A stretch of 64,000 nt of DNA from Aliivibrio sifiae. GTDB taxonomy: Bacteria; Pseudomonadota; Gammaproteobacteria; Enterobacterales; Vibrionaceae. Of the stretch, positions 21,904 through 31,177 are shown one piece after another. The first letter of the stretch is position 1. Every line of letters starts with the position of its first letter. The stretch is taken from assembly GCF_002954715.1 (NCBI RefSeq), contig NZ_MSCP01000001.1:1520118-1584117 (forward strand). Direction: 5' to 3'. The position numbers were made by a program, and so were the translations under genes. Under the pieces are notes generated by a model, which worked only from the letters and a program-made list of their open reading frames with translations, was not told the origin of the DNA and did not search any database.

Positions 21904-22904
21904 TGCTTAAACAAATAACAACTCTTGTGGAAGACCTTGATCTTTCGATCAAACACATCGGCCATTTATCACTAATGAAAGCGTTGGATCATATTTGCCA
22001 CCAGTTGAGTCTGCATTATGATTTACCTCATGATCTAGCGTATGAGCGCATTCAATTTATTGCGAATGCTTCACAGGGTTTTGCACCACGAGAAATCCAA
22101 TCGGTGTCTATCGCAATACATAGCGATAAATTACCAAAAGTGACTCTAACGCTAAACATGCTTTCTCTGATCGGGGCATCATCTCCATTACCCCATTACT
22201 ATAATGATTATTTATCACAAGATGAGAATAATGTTCTTAAGCCATTCTTAGATATTTTCCATCACCGCCTCCATCGCCTCATTCGAACCGTATGGCAAAA
22301 ATACCGATATAACGCGGCATTTAGAGAAGGAGCTAATGACCCTTTTTCTCAACATATTTTTGCGTTATTAGGACTAAAAAGTGAGGAACTCAGAGAAGAT
22401 AAATCGATTAACTGGCCACGACTTTTCCCTTATTTGGGCTTACTTAGTCAACGAGTTCGTTCTGCAAATACGATTGAAGCGCTGCTCCGTTATTACTTTC
22501 AGCATCCCGATATTTACATTGAAGAATGTATTTTACGTCACTGCCAAATCCCTACCACACAACTTTGTGCTTTAGGCCAAAGTAACGCATCACTATCAAA
22601 TAGCTCAGTATTGGGAGACAGTGCTCCCGATCGTGCTAATAAATTTCGTATCCATATTACCCAGTTAACATGGGAACATTTCCACTCATTTTTAATAAAT
22701 AAACCAAACTGGTTCACTTTAAACAGACTGGTTCAATTTACTGTCAAAGATCCACTCGATTTTGATATTCAACTTCATTTAAAAAACGGAGAACCCCGTC
22801 CATTAACGCTATCAGACAGCAACGAATGCTGCTTAGGTTGGACGAGCTGGCTAGGTTCAAGTGCTAATGAAGGCCGTATTACACTTTCAGGAAAGACATT
22901 ATGA
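21867..22904 (+). CDS. tssG: T6SS baseplate protein TssG
   Basis: TssG joins TssF and TssK in the baseplate wedge. The 345-residue protein shows the family segments YERIQFIANASQGFAPREI, LIGASSPLPHYYNDYL and DIFHHRLHRLIRTVWQKYRY. It overlaps tssF by 37 bases and tssH by four. The start at 21867 gives the usual Ser/Thr-rich N-terminus, although a later in-frame Met cannot be excluded. Confidence 0.92.
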   Translation: MATTNGTATSNLMLKQITTLVEDLDLSIKHIGHLSLMKALDHICHQLSLHYDLPHDLAYERIQFIANASQGFAPREIQSVSIAIHSDKLPKVTLTLNMLSLIGASSPLPHYYNDYLSQDENNVLKPFLDIFHHRLHRLIRTVWQKYRYNAAFREGANDPFSQHIFALLGLKSEELREDKSINWPRLFPYLGLLSQRVRSANTIEALLRYYFQHPDIYIEECILRHCQIPTTQLCALGQSNASLSNSSVLGDSAPDRANKFRIHITQLTWEHFHSFLINKPNWFTLNRLVQFTVKDPLDFDIQLHLKNGEPRPLTLSDSNECCLGWTSWLGSSANEGRITLSGKTL

Positions 22905-25483
22905 TTAACGTAGAACTACCTCAACTAATTAAAACATTAGATAAAGAATCTCACTTAGCATTAGAACAAGCGGCTCAACTCTGCGTTACTCGTGGAGGGA
23001 ATGAAGTGCTTTGTGAAGACTTTATTCTCGCGGCACTTAATGACCCCCAGAGTTTTTGGAATAAAGCCTGTCAGCAATATCATGTTTCTACCGAACATTT
23101 AATTGAAGCATTACAACACGGTAGAAAAAATACATCTTCTGAAAGCAACCACCCTGTACTTTCGACTGCTTTAATTGAATGGCTACAAGAGAGCTACTTG
23201 TATTCCATGCTTGAAATGCAACTCTCAGAAATACTTGCAGCTAATTTATTATTAACCTTGCTTACTCACCCTAATAAATATGGACACACACCCTATTATC
23301 GAGAACTAAGTGTTATTCCAGCTACATCATTAAAACAGCAAGTCGAAGGTTTAATTAATTCCACAGAACAAAAAAAATCAACAAATCATGAGCATCAAAA
23401 TGCGCTTGAATCCTATACAACCAATTACACTCAATTAGCAAAAGAAAAAAAGATAGACCCTGTTCTATGTCGAGACAGTGAGATCAGACAAATGATCGAC
23501 ATTTTAGCTCGTCGTCGTAAAAACAATCCGATGATTGTTGGTGAGGCTGGTGTAGGGAAAACCGCACTGGTTGAAGGCTTAGCAATAAAAATAGTACAAG
23601 GTGAAGTTCCTGAATTATTAGAAAATGTCTCTCTTCTTTCGCTCGATCTAGGATTATTACAAGCAGGAGCAAGCATTAAGGGGGAATTTGAACGTCGTCT
23701 TAACTCTGTCATTACCGCAGTTCAAGAAAGCCCAATGCCTATCATTCTTTTTATTGATGAAGCACATACGCTTATTGGTGCTGGTGGTCAAGCTGGCAGT
23801 AACGACGCAGCAAACCTATTAAAACCAGCTCTTGCTCGTGGAGAGCTTCGGACTATTGGTGCAACTACATGGTCAGAATATAAAAAATACATTGAAAAGG
23901 ATCCCGCATTAGCGCGACGCTTCCAACCCGTCAAAGTGAACGAGCCAACGGTAGAACAAGCCGTGACTATATTACGCGGTTTAGCTGGATGCTATGAAGA
24001 AAGCCATGGTGCCTATGTACGAGACGATGCCATTATTGCCGCTGCTGAACTATCAGCTCGATACATTAGTGGCCGACAACTACCAGACAAAGCCATCGAT
24101 CTTCTTGATACAGCCTGTGCTCGTGTCAAGATCAATCTAAAAGCCAAGCCTGAACCATTAGAAGCACTTTTACACACGATTACCATTACTCAACGTGAAC
24201 TCAATTATGTAGTAAGAGACCAGCAAGCTGGACTTTCTATTGACACAAATATTATTCTGAATCTTAAATCCACACTTATACACACCCAAGAACAAGCCAA
24301 TGAATTAGAACTGAAATGGTCAATACAAAAAGAATTAGCGGAAGCACTTTTAACATCAAGAATTGATATATCACAATGCGCTAATGATGAAGATCGTGAA
24401 CGTTTAATCTGTAATCAACAAGAGATTTATCAACAACTCCTTGAAGCTCAATCATCGGGTTCTTTAGTTAATTATGAAACTTGCCCATCACTGATTGCTG
24501 AAGTGGTGTCTCACTGGACAGGGATTCCAATGAGTACCTTACAACGAGGTCAAGCAACCCAAGTATTGAATATAAAAGCACAACTTAAAGAGCAAATTAA
24601 GGGTCAAGACCAAGCCGTCATCGCTTTAGAAAAAGCGATCCAAGCAACCGCTGCCGGACTTAATAATCCCAATGCGCCCACTGGTGTATTCCTGTTTGTT
24701 GGTCCAAGTGGTGTAGGAAAAACACAAACGGCACAAGCCATTGCTGATTTAATGTATGGCGGAGAACAATTCCTTACCACGATCAATATGTCAGAATTTC
24801 AAGAAAAACATACCGTCTCTCGTTTAATTGGATCTCCTCCGGGCTACGTTGGCTATGGTGAAGGCGGCGTATTAACTGAAGCGGTACGTCAAAGACCATA
24901 CTCAGTGATTCTATTAGATGAAGTAGAAAAAGCAGATCCTGAAGTAATGAATATCTTCTACCAAATCTTTGATAAAGGCACCGCTAATGATGGTGAAGGT
25001 CGTGAAATAAACTTTAAACAAACATTAATTATCATGACATCTAATCTCGCTTCAGATCAGATTGAAGCTCTTTGTAATCAAGACGATAAACCAACAACAG
25101 AAGCACTTACAAAAGCCATTCGTCCAACCTTAAATCAATATTTTAAACCTGCATTAGTCGGCCGAATGAATGTCGTTCCTTTCTTCTCGCTTGATTTAGA
25201 AAGCATGGAAGCCTTAGTCTCAATTCGTTTAGAACAGCTAAAAACACAACTGACCAAACAGAACATAGAACTTACTTATAATGAAAACATCATTCAACAC
25301 ATTGCTAAAAGTTGCACATTAACTGAAACAGGAGCAAGAAATATAGATGCCATTATCAACACTCAATTAAAGCCTGCATTTTCTTCCCAAATATTACTAG
25401 CGCTCGCTCGACAAGAACCTCTAAGCCAAATATCTATCGATATTGACAGCGACGGGCACGTCTTTTGTGAGTTTGGGGAATAA
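22901..25483 (+). CDS. tssH: T6SS AAA+ ATPase ClpV (TssH)
   Basis: ClpV disassembles contracted TssBC sheaths. It has 860 residues, with an N-terminal Clp repeat domain (about 1-150), a first AAA+ domain with [13 protein letters not shown] and [14 protein letters not shown], a middle coiled-coil region, and a second AAA+ domain with [13 protein letters not shown] and [14 protein letters not shown]. Both Walker sets are intact. It overlaps tssG by four bases and is followed two bases later by the regulator gene. Confidence 0.95.
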   Translation: MINVELPQLIKTLDKESHLALEQAAQLCVTRGGNEVLCEDFILAALNDPQSFWNKACQQYHVSTEHLIEALQHGRKNTSSESNHPVLSTALIEWLQESYLYSMLEMQLSEILAANLLLTLLTHPNKYGHTPYYRELSVIPATSLKQQVEGLINSTEQKKSTNHEHQNALESYTTNYTQLAKEKKIDPVLCRDSEIRQMIDILARRRKNNPMIVGEAGVGKTALVEGLAIKIVQGEVPELLENVSLLSLDLGLLQAGASIKGEFERRLNSVITAVQESPMPIILFIDEAHTLIGAGGQAGSNDAANLLKPALARGELRTIGATTWSEYKKYIEKDPALARRFQPVKVNEPTVEQAVTILRGLAGCYEESHGAYVRDDAIIAAAELSARYISGRQLPDKAIDLLDTACARVKINLKAKPEPLEALLHTITITQRELNYVVRDQQAGLSIDTNIILNLKSTLIHTQEQANELELKWSIQKELAEALLTSRIDISQCANDEDRERLICNQQEIYQQLLEAQSSGSLVNYETCPSLIAEVVSHWTGIPMSTLQRGQATQVLNIKAQLKEQIKGQDQAVIALEKAIQATAAGLNNPNAPTGVFLFVGPSGVGKTQTAQAIADLMYGGEQFLTTINMSEFQEKHTVSRLIGSPPGYVGYGEGGVLTEAVRQRPYSVILLDEVEKADPEVMNIFYQIFDKGTANDGEGREINFKQTLIIMTSNLASDQIEALCNQDDKPTTEALTKAIRPTLNQYFKPALVGRMNVVPFFSLDLESMEALVSIRLEQLKTQLTKQNIELTYNENIIQHIAKSCTLTETGARNIDAIINTQLKPAFSSQILLALARQEPLSQISIDIDSDGHVFCEFGE

Positions 25484-25485
25484 TC

Positions 25486-27054
25486 ATGCAAAAGCAAGGA
25501 CAAAGTATCGTCAATAACCAACACGACGAGCTGGGTGAGTTTACCCAATGTTGGTTATCTGGTGTTCTTAAACATAGTGGCGCTCAAAAAGTCATTTGTT
25601 TCTTATCTCAAGTATCAGGAACACAACTTTTTAAAATGGCTGAAGGTGATACTCAACGTAATGATCAACGTACAATTAAATTAACCTATTTAGAGCATAA
25701 TCACGTTAAAAATAAACGTCTTAATACTGATTATCGAGAATTCAATACCTTAACTCTTTGCATGGCAGAAGGACGTAATTTTAATCTTCATTTTAGCCAA
25801 TGCAGCGAAGAAATTAAGGATTTGCTTTTTGAACAATCAGAACATTACTCATTAACTGATGGTGAAGTCGAATTCATGCCATTAAAGAATTCCCAACAAA
25901 GAGTATCTGGAGTTCTGATGTTCTATTACCCAAGTTTTTCTTCTTATAAACAAAGCGACCGACAAACTATCCATACTCTGAATTCTTTAGCGGTCGATCG
26001 TTTAGCTTCTGCGCTAAAAAAACAACAAAAGTCACTAGAAGCGAAACTAACATCGTATGCTAACAATACAGATATTCCTTCTGATCTCAATATCATTGGT
26101 AATAGCCAAGCAATAAAAACAGTCCGCTTAACCATTTCTAAAGCCCTGCATATTAATCGTAATGTCTTAGTTACAGGAGAAACCGGCAGTGGTAAAGAGC
26201 TGATAGCAAAAGCCATTCATCAATTTGGTAATCGTAGAAACGAACCTTATGTCGTTCAAAATTGCGCCTCGATTCCAGAACATTTATTAGAAAGTGAACT
26301 ATTTGGATATCAAAAAGGCGCATTTACAGGAGCAGACAGAGATTACATAGGACTAATACGCTCGGCAGATAAAGGCATTCTTTTCTTGGATGAAATTGGT
26401 GATATGCCGAGTTCATTACAAGCTAAATTACTTCGTGTATTAGAAGAAAAAAAAGTGAGGCCTCTTGGTTCAACCACCCTTTATGATGTTGATGTAAAAG
26501 TCATTTCAGCAACACATCAAGCTTTAATAAAGAAAATAGAACAAGGGGAATTTCGCCAAGATCTCTATTTTCGATTAGCTCAATTCCCTATTGCCCTTCC
26601 TGCTCTAAGAGAAAGAGAAGGTGACGTGGCATTACTCAGCCATTTCTTTGCCAACAATTACGCGCAAGAACAACATCAAGCAACTCCCGAATTAACCAAA
26701 GAGTTTATTGAATATCTAACAACCTATTCTTTTCCCGGTAACGTCCGTGAACTCAAAAATATCATTGAACGTTGTTGTATGGAGGCTCCTGAAAGTAAGA
26801 AACTAGACAAAATCGTTATTATTCAAGTCTTGAACGAACTCATGATGATGACCCCTCAGAGACAGAATGAAAACCAACAAACTGGCAGTCTTTCTTCTCA
26901 AATCGAACAATTTGAAAAAACAGTTCTAATGGCATATTTAGAAAAACACCAAGGACACCTTCAAACGGTTGCAAATAGATTGGAGCTTTCAAAGGGCTCA
27001 CTTGATTATCGATTAAGAAAATTTAACTTATCCGCCAAGGAATGGAGATATTAA
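25486..27054 (+). CDS. vasH: Sigma-54-dependent transcriptional activator (VasH-like)
   Basis: This 522-residue enhancer-binding protein probably activates sigma-54 promoters for hcp/vgrG operons, as VasH does in V. cholerae. The N-terminal about 190 residues resemble a GAF-like sensor domain. The AAA+ domain has Walker A GETGSGKELIAKA, the sigma-54 contact loop GAFTGAD (intact), Walker B GILFLDEIGDM and PGNVRELKNIIERCC. The C-terminal Fis-type helix-turn-helix covers about 480-522 (LQTVANRLELSKGSLDYRLRKF). Because the contact loop is intact, the protein is probably active even though no hcp gene lies here. Confidence 0.92.
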   Translation: MQKQGQSIVNNQHDELGEFTQCWLSGVLKHSGAQKVICFLSQVSGTQLFKMAEGDTQRNDQRTIKLTYLEHNHVKNKRLNTDYREFNTLTLCMAEGRNFNLHFSQCSEEIKDLLFEQSEHYSLTDGEVEFMPLKNSQQRVSGVLMFYYPSFSSYKQSDRQTIHTLNSLAVDRLASALKKQQKSLEAKLTSYANNTDIPSDLNIIGNSQAIKTVRLTISKALHINRNVLVTGETGSGKELIAKAIHQFGNRRNEPYVVQNCASIPEHLLESELFGYQKGAFTGADRDYIGLIRSADKGILFLDEIGDMPSSLQAKLLRVLEEKKVRPLGSTTLYDVDVKVISATHQALIKKIEQGEFRQDLYFRLAQFPIALPALREREGDVALLSHFFANNYAQEQHQATPELTKEFIEYLTTYSFPGNVRELKNIIERCCMEAPESKKLDKIVIIQVLNELMMMTPQRQNENQQTGSLSSQIEQFEKTVLMAYLEKHQGHLQTVANRLELSKGSLDYRLRKFNLSAKEWRY

Positions 27055-27056
27055 GC

Positions 27057-27185
27057 ATGTTGTTACGCTTTTCACTACTCATAACTATCTCGCTGCTTTC
27101 TGCATGCAGTAATTACGATGATTATCGTCCCGTTGGCGATCCCGAACCACAAGAACAAACAACCCTAGTTTCAGAGGAGGAATAA
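27057..27185 (+). CDS. Small predicted lipoprotein in the T6SS cluster
   Basis: A 42-codon frame starts three bases after the regulator gene and ends two bases before the FHA gene. It encodes a signal peptide MLLRFSLLITISLLSAC with a lipobox (LSAC), then a short acidic tail rich in Pro, Glu and Thr ending VSEEE. The tight spacing and proper lipobox favour a real gene. After cleavage the lipoprotein would be only 26 residues. No known family is recognised; a role in envelope anchoring next to TssJ is possible but inferred. Confidence 0.6.
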   Translation: MLLRFSLLITISLLSACSNYDDYRPVGDPEPQEQTTLVSEEE

Positions 27186-27186
27186 C

Positions 27187-28473
27187 ATGGAACTGGCCTT
27201 TGATATAATTCAATCACACGATCTTCCTATCGACACCCTGCCAACATTCACCTTCAAAAAAGCGGGAGGCACCATAGGTCGTAGTCCTAATGCCGATTGG
27301 TATATTGCTGATTCAAAACGTCAGCTCTCAAATGTTCACGCCTCTATAAGTTATGACGACGAACAATACTTCATTACAGATAACAGTACTAATGGGACTT
27401 ACTTTAATGGACAAGAAGCGTCTTTAAACAGCGGAGAATTACACCCAGTGTCTCACGGTGATGTGTATGAACTAGGTTTTATTAAAATTAGAGCCCGCAT
27501 CCTTCAAGACCCTACTAATTATTCATCTCCAGAAACAAACAGCAACAAGAGTTTAGATCCATTAGCTAATCACGGAACTGATCAAAATCCATCGGTTTTT
27601 GACATGATCCCTGATGACAGTTTTTTAAGTAATACTCCAATCGAGGAACTACTAAATAGCGATGAAGAAATCCTTCTCAAACAGGTTGAAGATACGGTTC
27701 CCTCTCAAGCAACCGTTGATGACTCGTTACTCAAAGAACAGTTTATTTCACCAGTATTAAAAGACGACATCATTAATGAAGACATTGAACTTGAAGCCCA
27801 GCCAATTGAATCATATGCCTCAGCAGAGGTAGAAGTGAATAAGTCACAACAACAAACTGAAGCTGCGAAAGTAGCGCCAATAGCGAACAATAATGACGCT
27901 TATTTAACTGCATTATCAAAAGGGTTAGGTATTGAACTAACCAATTTAGAAAACCCAGAGCAAACTCTGTTTGATATAGGATCTGCATTACGAAGCTCTA
28001 TTAATGGCATCCAGCAGTTACTTCGCACTCGAACTGAAATTAAAAACAAACTGACAGCGAACGCCACCACTATCCAAGCTCAAGGAAATAATCCAATTAA
28101 ATTTAGCCATGACGTCAACGATGCCTTGAATGTCATCATTAATCATAAGCCTGGCTATTTACAAGGTATCGAAGCCATTAACCAAAGCTGTAAAGACATT
28201 CAAGCCAACCAGCTCGCGATTCATGACGCTTGTCAGCATACCTTAGATGCTTTGATCGATAAATTATCACCTCAAACTTTGACCTATCGCTTTGTTCAAG
28301 ATGGCGTACAAAATCGATTTGGGAAGGCTGATGCCCAATATTGGCAAGCCTATACAAAATTACATGAAAAAATAAGCAAAGATAAAGACTGGCGAAATGC
28401 CTTATTGGAGCAAGATTTTGCTAAACAATATGAGTCTCAACTACAGATCTTATCCGCAGCACTTCGCGTTTAA
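27187..28473 (+). CDS. tagH: T6SS FHA-domain protein TagH (Fha1-like)
   Basis: This protein reads phosphothreonine marks made by the PpkA-type kinase and promotes T6SS assembly. It has 428 residues. The N-terminal FHA domain (about 25-95) shows GRSPNADW, SNVHASI and NSTNGTYFNG. A long acidic linker (about 115-240) precedes the C-terminal TagH/VasC domain found in T6SS FHA proteins (RFVQDGVQNRFGKADAQYWQ). The matching kinase and phosphatase lie at the end of the cluster. Confidence 0.9.
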   Translation: MELAFDIIQSHDLPIDTLPTFTFKKAGGTIGRSPNADWYIADSKRQLSNVHASISYDDEQYFITDNSTNGTYFNGQEASLNSGELHPVSHGDVYELGFIKIRARILQDPTNYSSPETNSNKSLDPLANHGTDQNPSVFDMIPDDSFLSNTPIEELLNSDEEILLKQVEDTVPSQATVDDSLLKEQFISPVLKDDIINEDIELEAQPIESYASAEVEVNKSQQQTEAAKVAPIANNNDAYLTALSKGLGIELTNLENPEQTLFDIGSALRSSINGIQQLLRTRTEIKNKLTANATTIQAQGNNPIKFSHDVNDALNVIINHKPGYLQGIEAINQSCKDIQANQLAIHDACQHTLDALIDKLSPQTLTYRFVQDGVQNRFGKADAQYWQAYTKLHEKISKDKDWRNALLEQDFAKQYESQLQILSAALRV

Positions 28474-28508
28474 CGGCAACTATAAGTGATAAAAAGGACG
28501 TAACTATC

Positions 28509-28997
28509 ATGAAAAAACTGTTTTCTCTCATCATCTTGTTTTTTATAAGTGCATGCAGCAGTACACCAGATCCAACCTATGTCGCGTTAACACTTAATGC
28601 GTCTGCAAATCTAAACCCTGACCATGTTGAGCGCCCTTCACCATTGGTCGTTAAAGTCATTGAAATTTCATCAATCACCAGTTTTGAAAATGCTGAATTC
28701 TTTGATTTATATAACAATGCTAAATCAACACTTGGCTCTGATTTTATTGCCCAAGAAGAACTTATTTTAAGACCGGGCGATAAAAAAACCATCAAACTAA
28801 AATTGGATATTAAAGGTCAATACCTTGCTGTTATTGGTGCATACCAAAATATAGAAGGTGCAGATTGGTATTATATTTATACCGTCGAACCTGAAGAAGC
28901 TCAGAAAATAGAGTTAATTGCAACGGACACCGCGATAGTAAAACTAGAGCGCGTAAAGAAAAAATCAACTCAATCCAACAATAGCACACGTATCTAG
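28509..28997 (+). CDS. tssJ: T6SS outer-membrane lipoprotein TssJ
   Basis: TssJ anchors the membrane complex to the outer membrane by binding TssM. The 162-residue precursor has a signal peptide with lipobox ISACSS. The mature part has the TssJ beta-sandwich pattern VALTLNASANLNPD, RPSPLVVKVIEIS and a strand-rich end. Length and position (between fha and tssK) are canonical. The Lys-rich tail KKKSTQSNNSTRI is unusual but short. Confidence 0.9.
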   Translation: MKKLFSLIILFFISACSSTPDPTYVALTLNASANLNPDHVERPSPLVVKVIEISSITSFENAEFFDLYNNAKSTLGSDFIAQEELILRPGDKKTIKLKLDIKGQYLAVIGAYQNIEGADWYYIYTVEPEEAQKIELIATDTAIVKLERVKKKSTQSNNSTRI

Positions 28998-29008
28998 AGG
29001 GCCGATAA

Positions 29009-30331
29009 ATGCAAAAAGTAATCTGGAAAGAAGGCATGCTATTGCGCCCTCAACACTTTCAACAAAATGATCGTTATTATCAGCATCAACTGCAAGTCAG
29101 AACACAGCAACAACACAGGTTCAATTGGGGGTTTCATTCACTAAGTTTTGATAACCATCATTTATCCGTTGGTAAAATTGTTATCAATCAGGCTGCGGGG
29201 ATCCTCCCTGACGGATCTTTATTTGATATTCAGCATCAAACAAACCCTATTGTGTGGGAGTCTGACGCTCCAGCAACTAACCTAAATCTGTATTTAGCTA
29301 TTTCGCTTTCTACAATAAACAGTCCTGAAGCTCGTAATGAAAAAGAAACCGAAATAAACACACGTTACGTATCTTACGATCTGACTGTTTCTGATAATAA
29401 TGCGCAAGTTCAAAACCTACAAACGATCAGCTGTGGTGAATTAGATTTCCATATTATTACTGAAGACGAAATTGATAATCATTGGGTAAAATTAAAACTA
29501 TGTGAAATAAAACAAGTCACTCCTGAAGGGGCTATTCAACTTAACCCAAATTTTGAAGCAAGCTTTATCAATGGGTTACATTCTTCATTAGTACATAGAG
29601 CATTACGAGAAGTACTCACCCTAGTAACACATAAAGCCGATATATTAGCAGAGCGTATAACCCAATCAGGACACGCGACATCAGAGATCGGTGATTTTTT
29701 ATTATTACAATTGCTGAACAAGTATGAGCCTCACCTCCATTATTTAAATAAAAGCGCTTATTACCACCCAGAAGAACTCTTTTTACTTCTTGCTTCATTA
29801 CAGGGTGAGCTTTCAACTTATGATTCAACGCACCGTCGAGCGAATCTTGAAATCGCTTATAACCACAAAGAACAAGGTAATGCTTTTGAGACCATATTAT
29901 TCCAGCTTCGTAAGCAATTAAATCAATCATTAAAACAAAACGCGTTTGAAATTCCACTTCAAAAACGTAATCACGGCGTATTAATTGCGCCAATATCAGA
30001 TGATTCTTTATTACAAGAAGCGACCTTTATTTTAGCTGCTCGCTCTCATACCGATGCAGAAACACTGCGTAAACAATTACCACCACTGCTAAAAGTAGGA
30101 CCTGTTGAAAAAATTCGCAACTTAGTAAACTTACAACTCCCAGGGATAACGTGTCGCTCTCTATCTGTTGCTCCGAGACAAGTTCCATTTCATGGTGACT
30201 ATTGTTATTTCACTTTAGATCTCAATGCAAATGATCGCTCACAACTCACCCAATCCGGCGGGTTTGCCTTTCATATTGCAGGTGATTTCCCTGAACTTTC
30301 TCTCTTTTTCTGGGCAATAAGGAACCGTTAA
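29009..30331 (+). CDS. tssK: T6SS baseplate protein TssK
   Basis: TssK trimers connect the baseplate wedges to the TssJLM membrane complex. The 440-residue protein has the diagnostic start KVIWKEGMLLRPQHFQQNDRYY, the middle segment PNFEASFINGLHSSLVHRALREV, and a C-terminal domain ending FPELSLFFWAIRNR. It lies 11 bases after tssJ and one base before tssL. Confidence 0.95.
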   Translation: MQKVIWKEGMLLRPQHFQQNDRYYQHQLQVRTQQQHRFNWGFHSLSFDNHHLSVGKIVINQAAGILPDGSLFDIQHQTNPIVWESDAPATNLNLYLAISLSTINSPEARNEKETEINTRYVSYDLTVSDNNAQVQNLQTISCGELDFHIITEDEIDNHWVKLKLCEIKQVTPEGAIQLNPNFEASFINGLHSSLVHRALREVLTLVTHKADILAERITQSGHATSEIGDFLLLQLLNKYEPHLHYLNKSAYYHPEELFLLLASLQGELSTYDSTHRRANLEIAYNHKEQGNAFETILFQLRKQLNQSLKQNAFEIPLQKRNHGVLIAPISDDSLLQEATFILAARSHTDAETLRKQLPPLLKVGPVEKIRNLVNLQLPGITCRSLSVAPRQVPFHGDYCYFTLDLNANDRSQLTQSGGFAFHIAGDFPELSLFFWAIRNR

Positions 30332-30332
30332 T

Positions 30333-31166
30333 ATGAACAGCAGTAACATGGATGACCGCACTGTTCTTATCACACAAGAACCGCATCAAATCAATCCAGT
30401 ATTAACTCAAAATATGAATGCACCCAAATTTGATCAGCTACAAGATCGCATGGTTTATGCTGCTCGTATAAAACCAGAAGAATATAATTTTGCAGGAAAT
30501 AATCCTTTAATCAGCGCAGCATCGTCCCTTTTGTGCATCACTTGTGATTTAAAGAAGGAAAGCTATCAAGACATTGAACTTCTGAAACCAAAACTAGTTG
30601 AAGAGCTTAAATCGTTTGAATTTCAAGCGTTAAATTCTGGGGTAGAGAACAACTACGTTGCACTATCTCGTTATTTATTATGCTCATTTGTTGATGAAGT
30701 AATTGTTACTACTCCTTGGGGTTCAGAAAGTCATTGGGCATCACAAAGTATGTTAAGCAGCTTTCATAACGAAACTTATGGCGGTGAAAAATTCTTTCTT
30801 TTACTAGAGAAACTTAGCCGAAACCCAGCAAAATACTTAGATCTCTTAGAGTTAATGTACCTATGTTTAAGCCTAGGATTTGAGGGGAAATACCGCGTAT
30901 TATCAAGAGGATTGGTTGAACTTGATGCGATTAGGGATTCTTTATATCGACAGATCCGTTCACTCCGAGGAGATGAAAAATCAAGCTTATCTCCAAATTG
31001 GGAACCAAAACAAGTTCAGCGTCATAAACTAACAAGACAGACCTCATGGGTTGGTATTATCTGTGTCGTTACTATTTCATTATGCGCTATTTATGGCGGT
31101 TTTTACTACGTTTTAAACCAGCAATCAGAACTCGTTATTCATGCTTTTCAACAGATTGAATTATAG
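30333..31166 (+). CDS. tssL: T6SS inner-membrane protein TssL (DotU-like)
   Basis: TssL is a tail-anchored inner-membrane partner of TssM. The 277-residue protein shows NPLISAASSLLCI, the helical cytoplasmic domain with ALSRYLLCSFVDEVIVTTPWG, and a single C-terminal membrane segment (about 240-262, GIICVVTISLCAIYGGFYYV). It lacks the OmpA-like peptidoglycan-binding extension found in some TssL proteins. Confidence 0.93.
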   Translation: MNSSNMDDRTVLITQEPHQINPVLTQNMNAPKFDQLQDRMVYAARIKPEEYNFAGNNPLISAASSLLCITCDLKKESYQDIELLKPKLVEELKSFEFQALNSGVENNYVALSRYLLCSFVDEVIVTTPWGSESHWASQSMLSSFHNETYGGEKFFLLLEKLSRNPAKYLDLLELMYLCLSLGFEGKYRVLSRGLVELDAIRDSLYRQIRSLRGDEKSSLSPNWEPKQVQRHKLTRQTSWVGIICVVTISLCAIYGGFYYVLNQQSELVIHAFQQIEL

Positions 31167-31177
31167 GATTTTCACGG

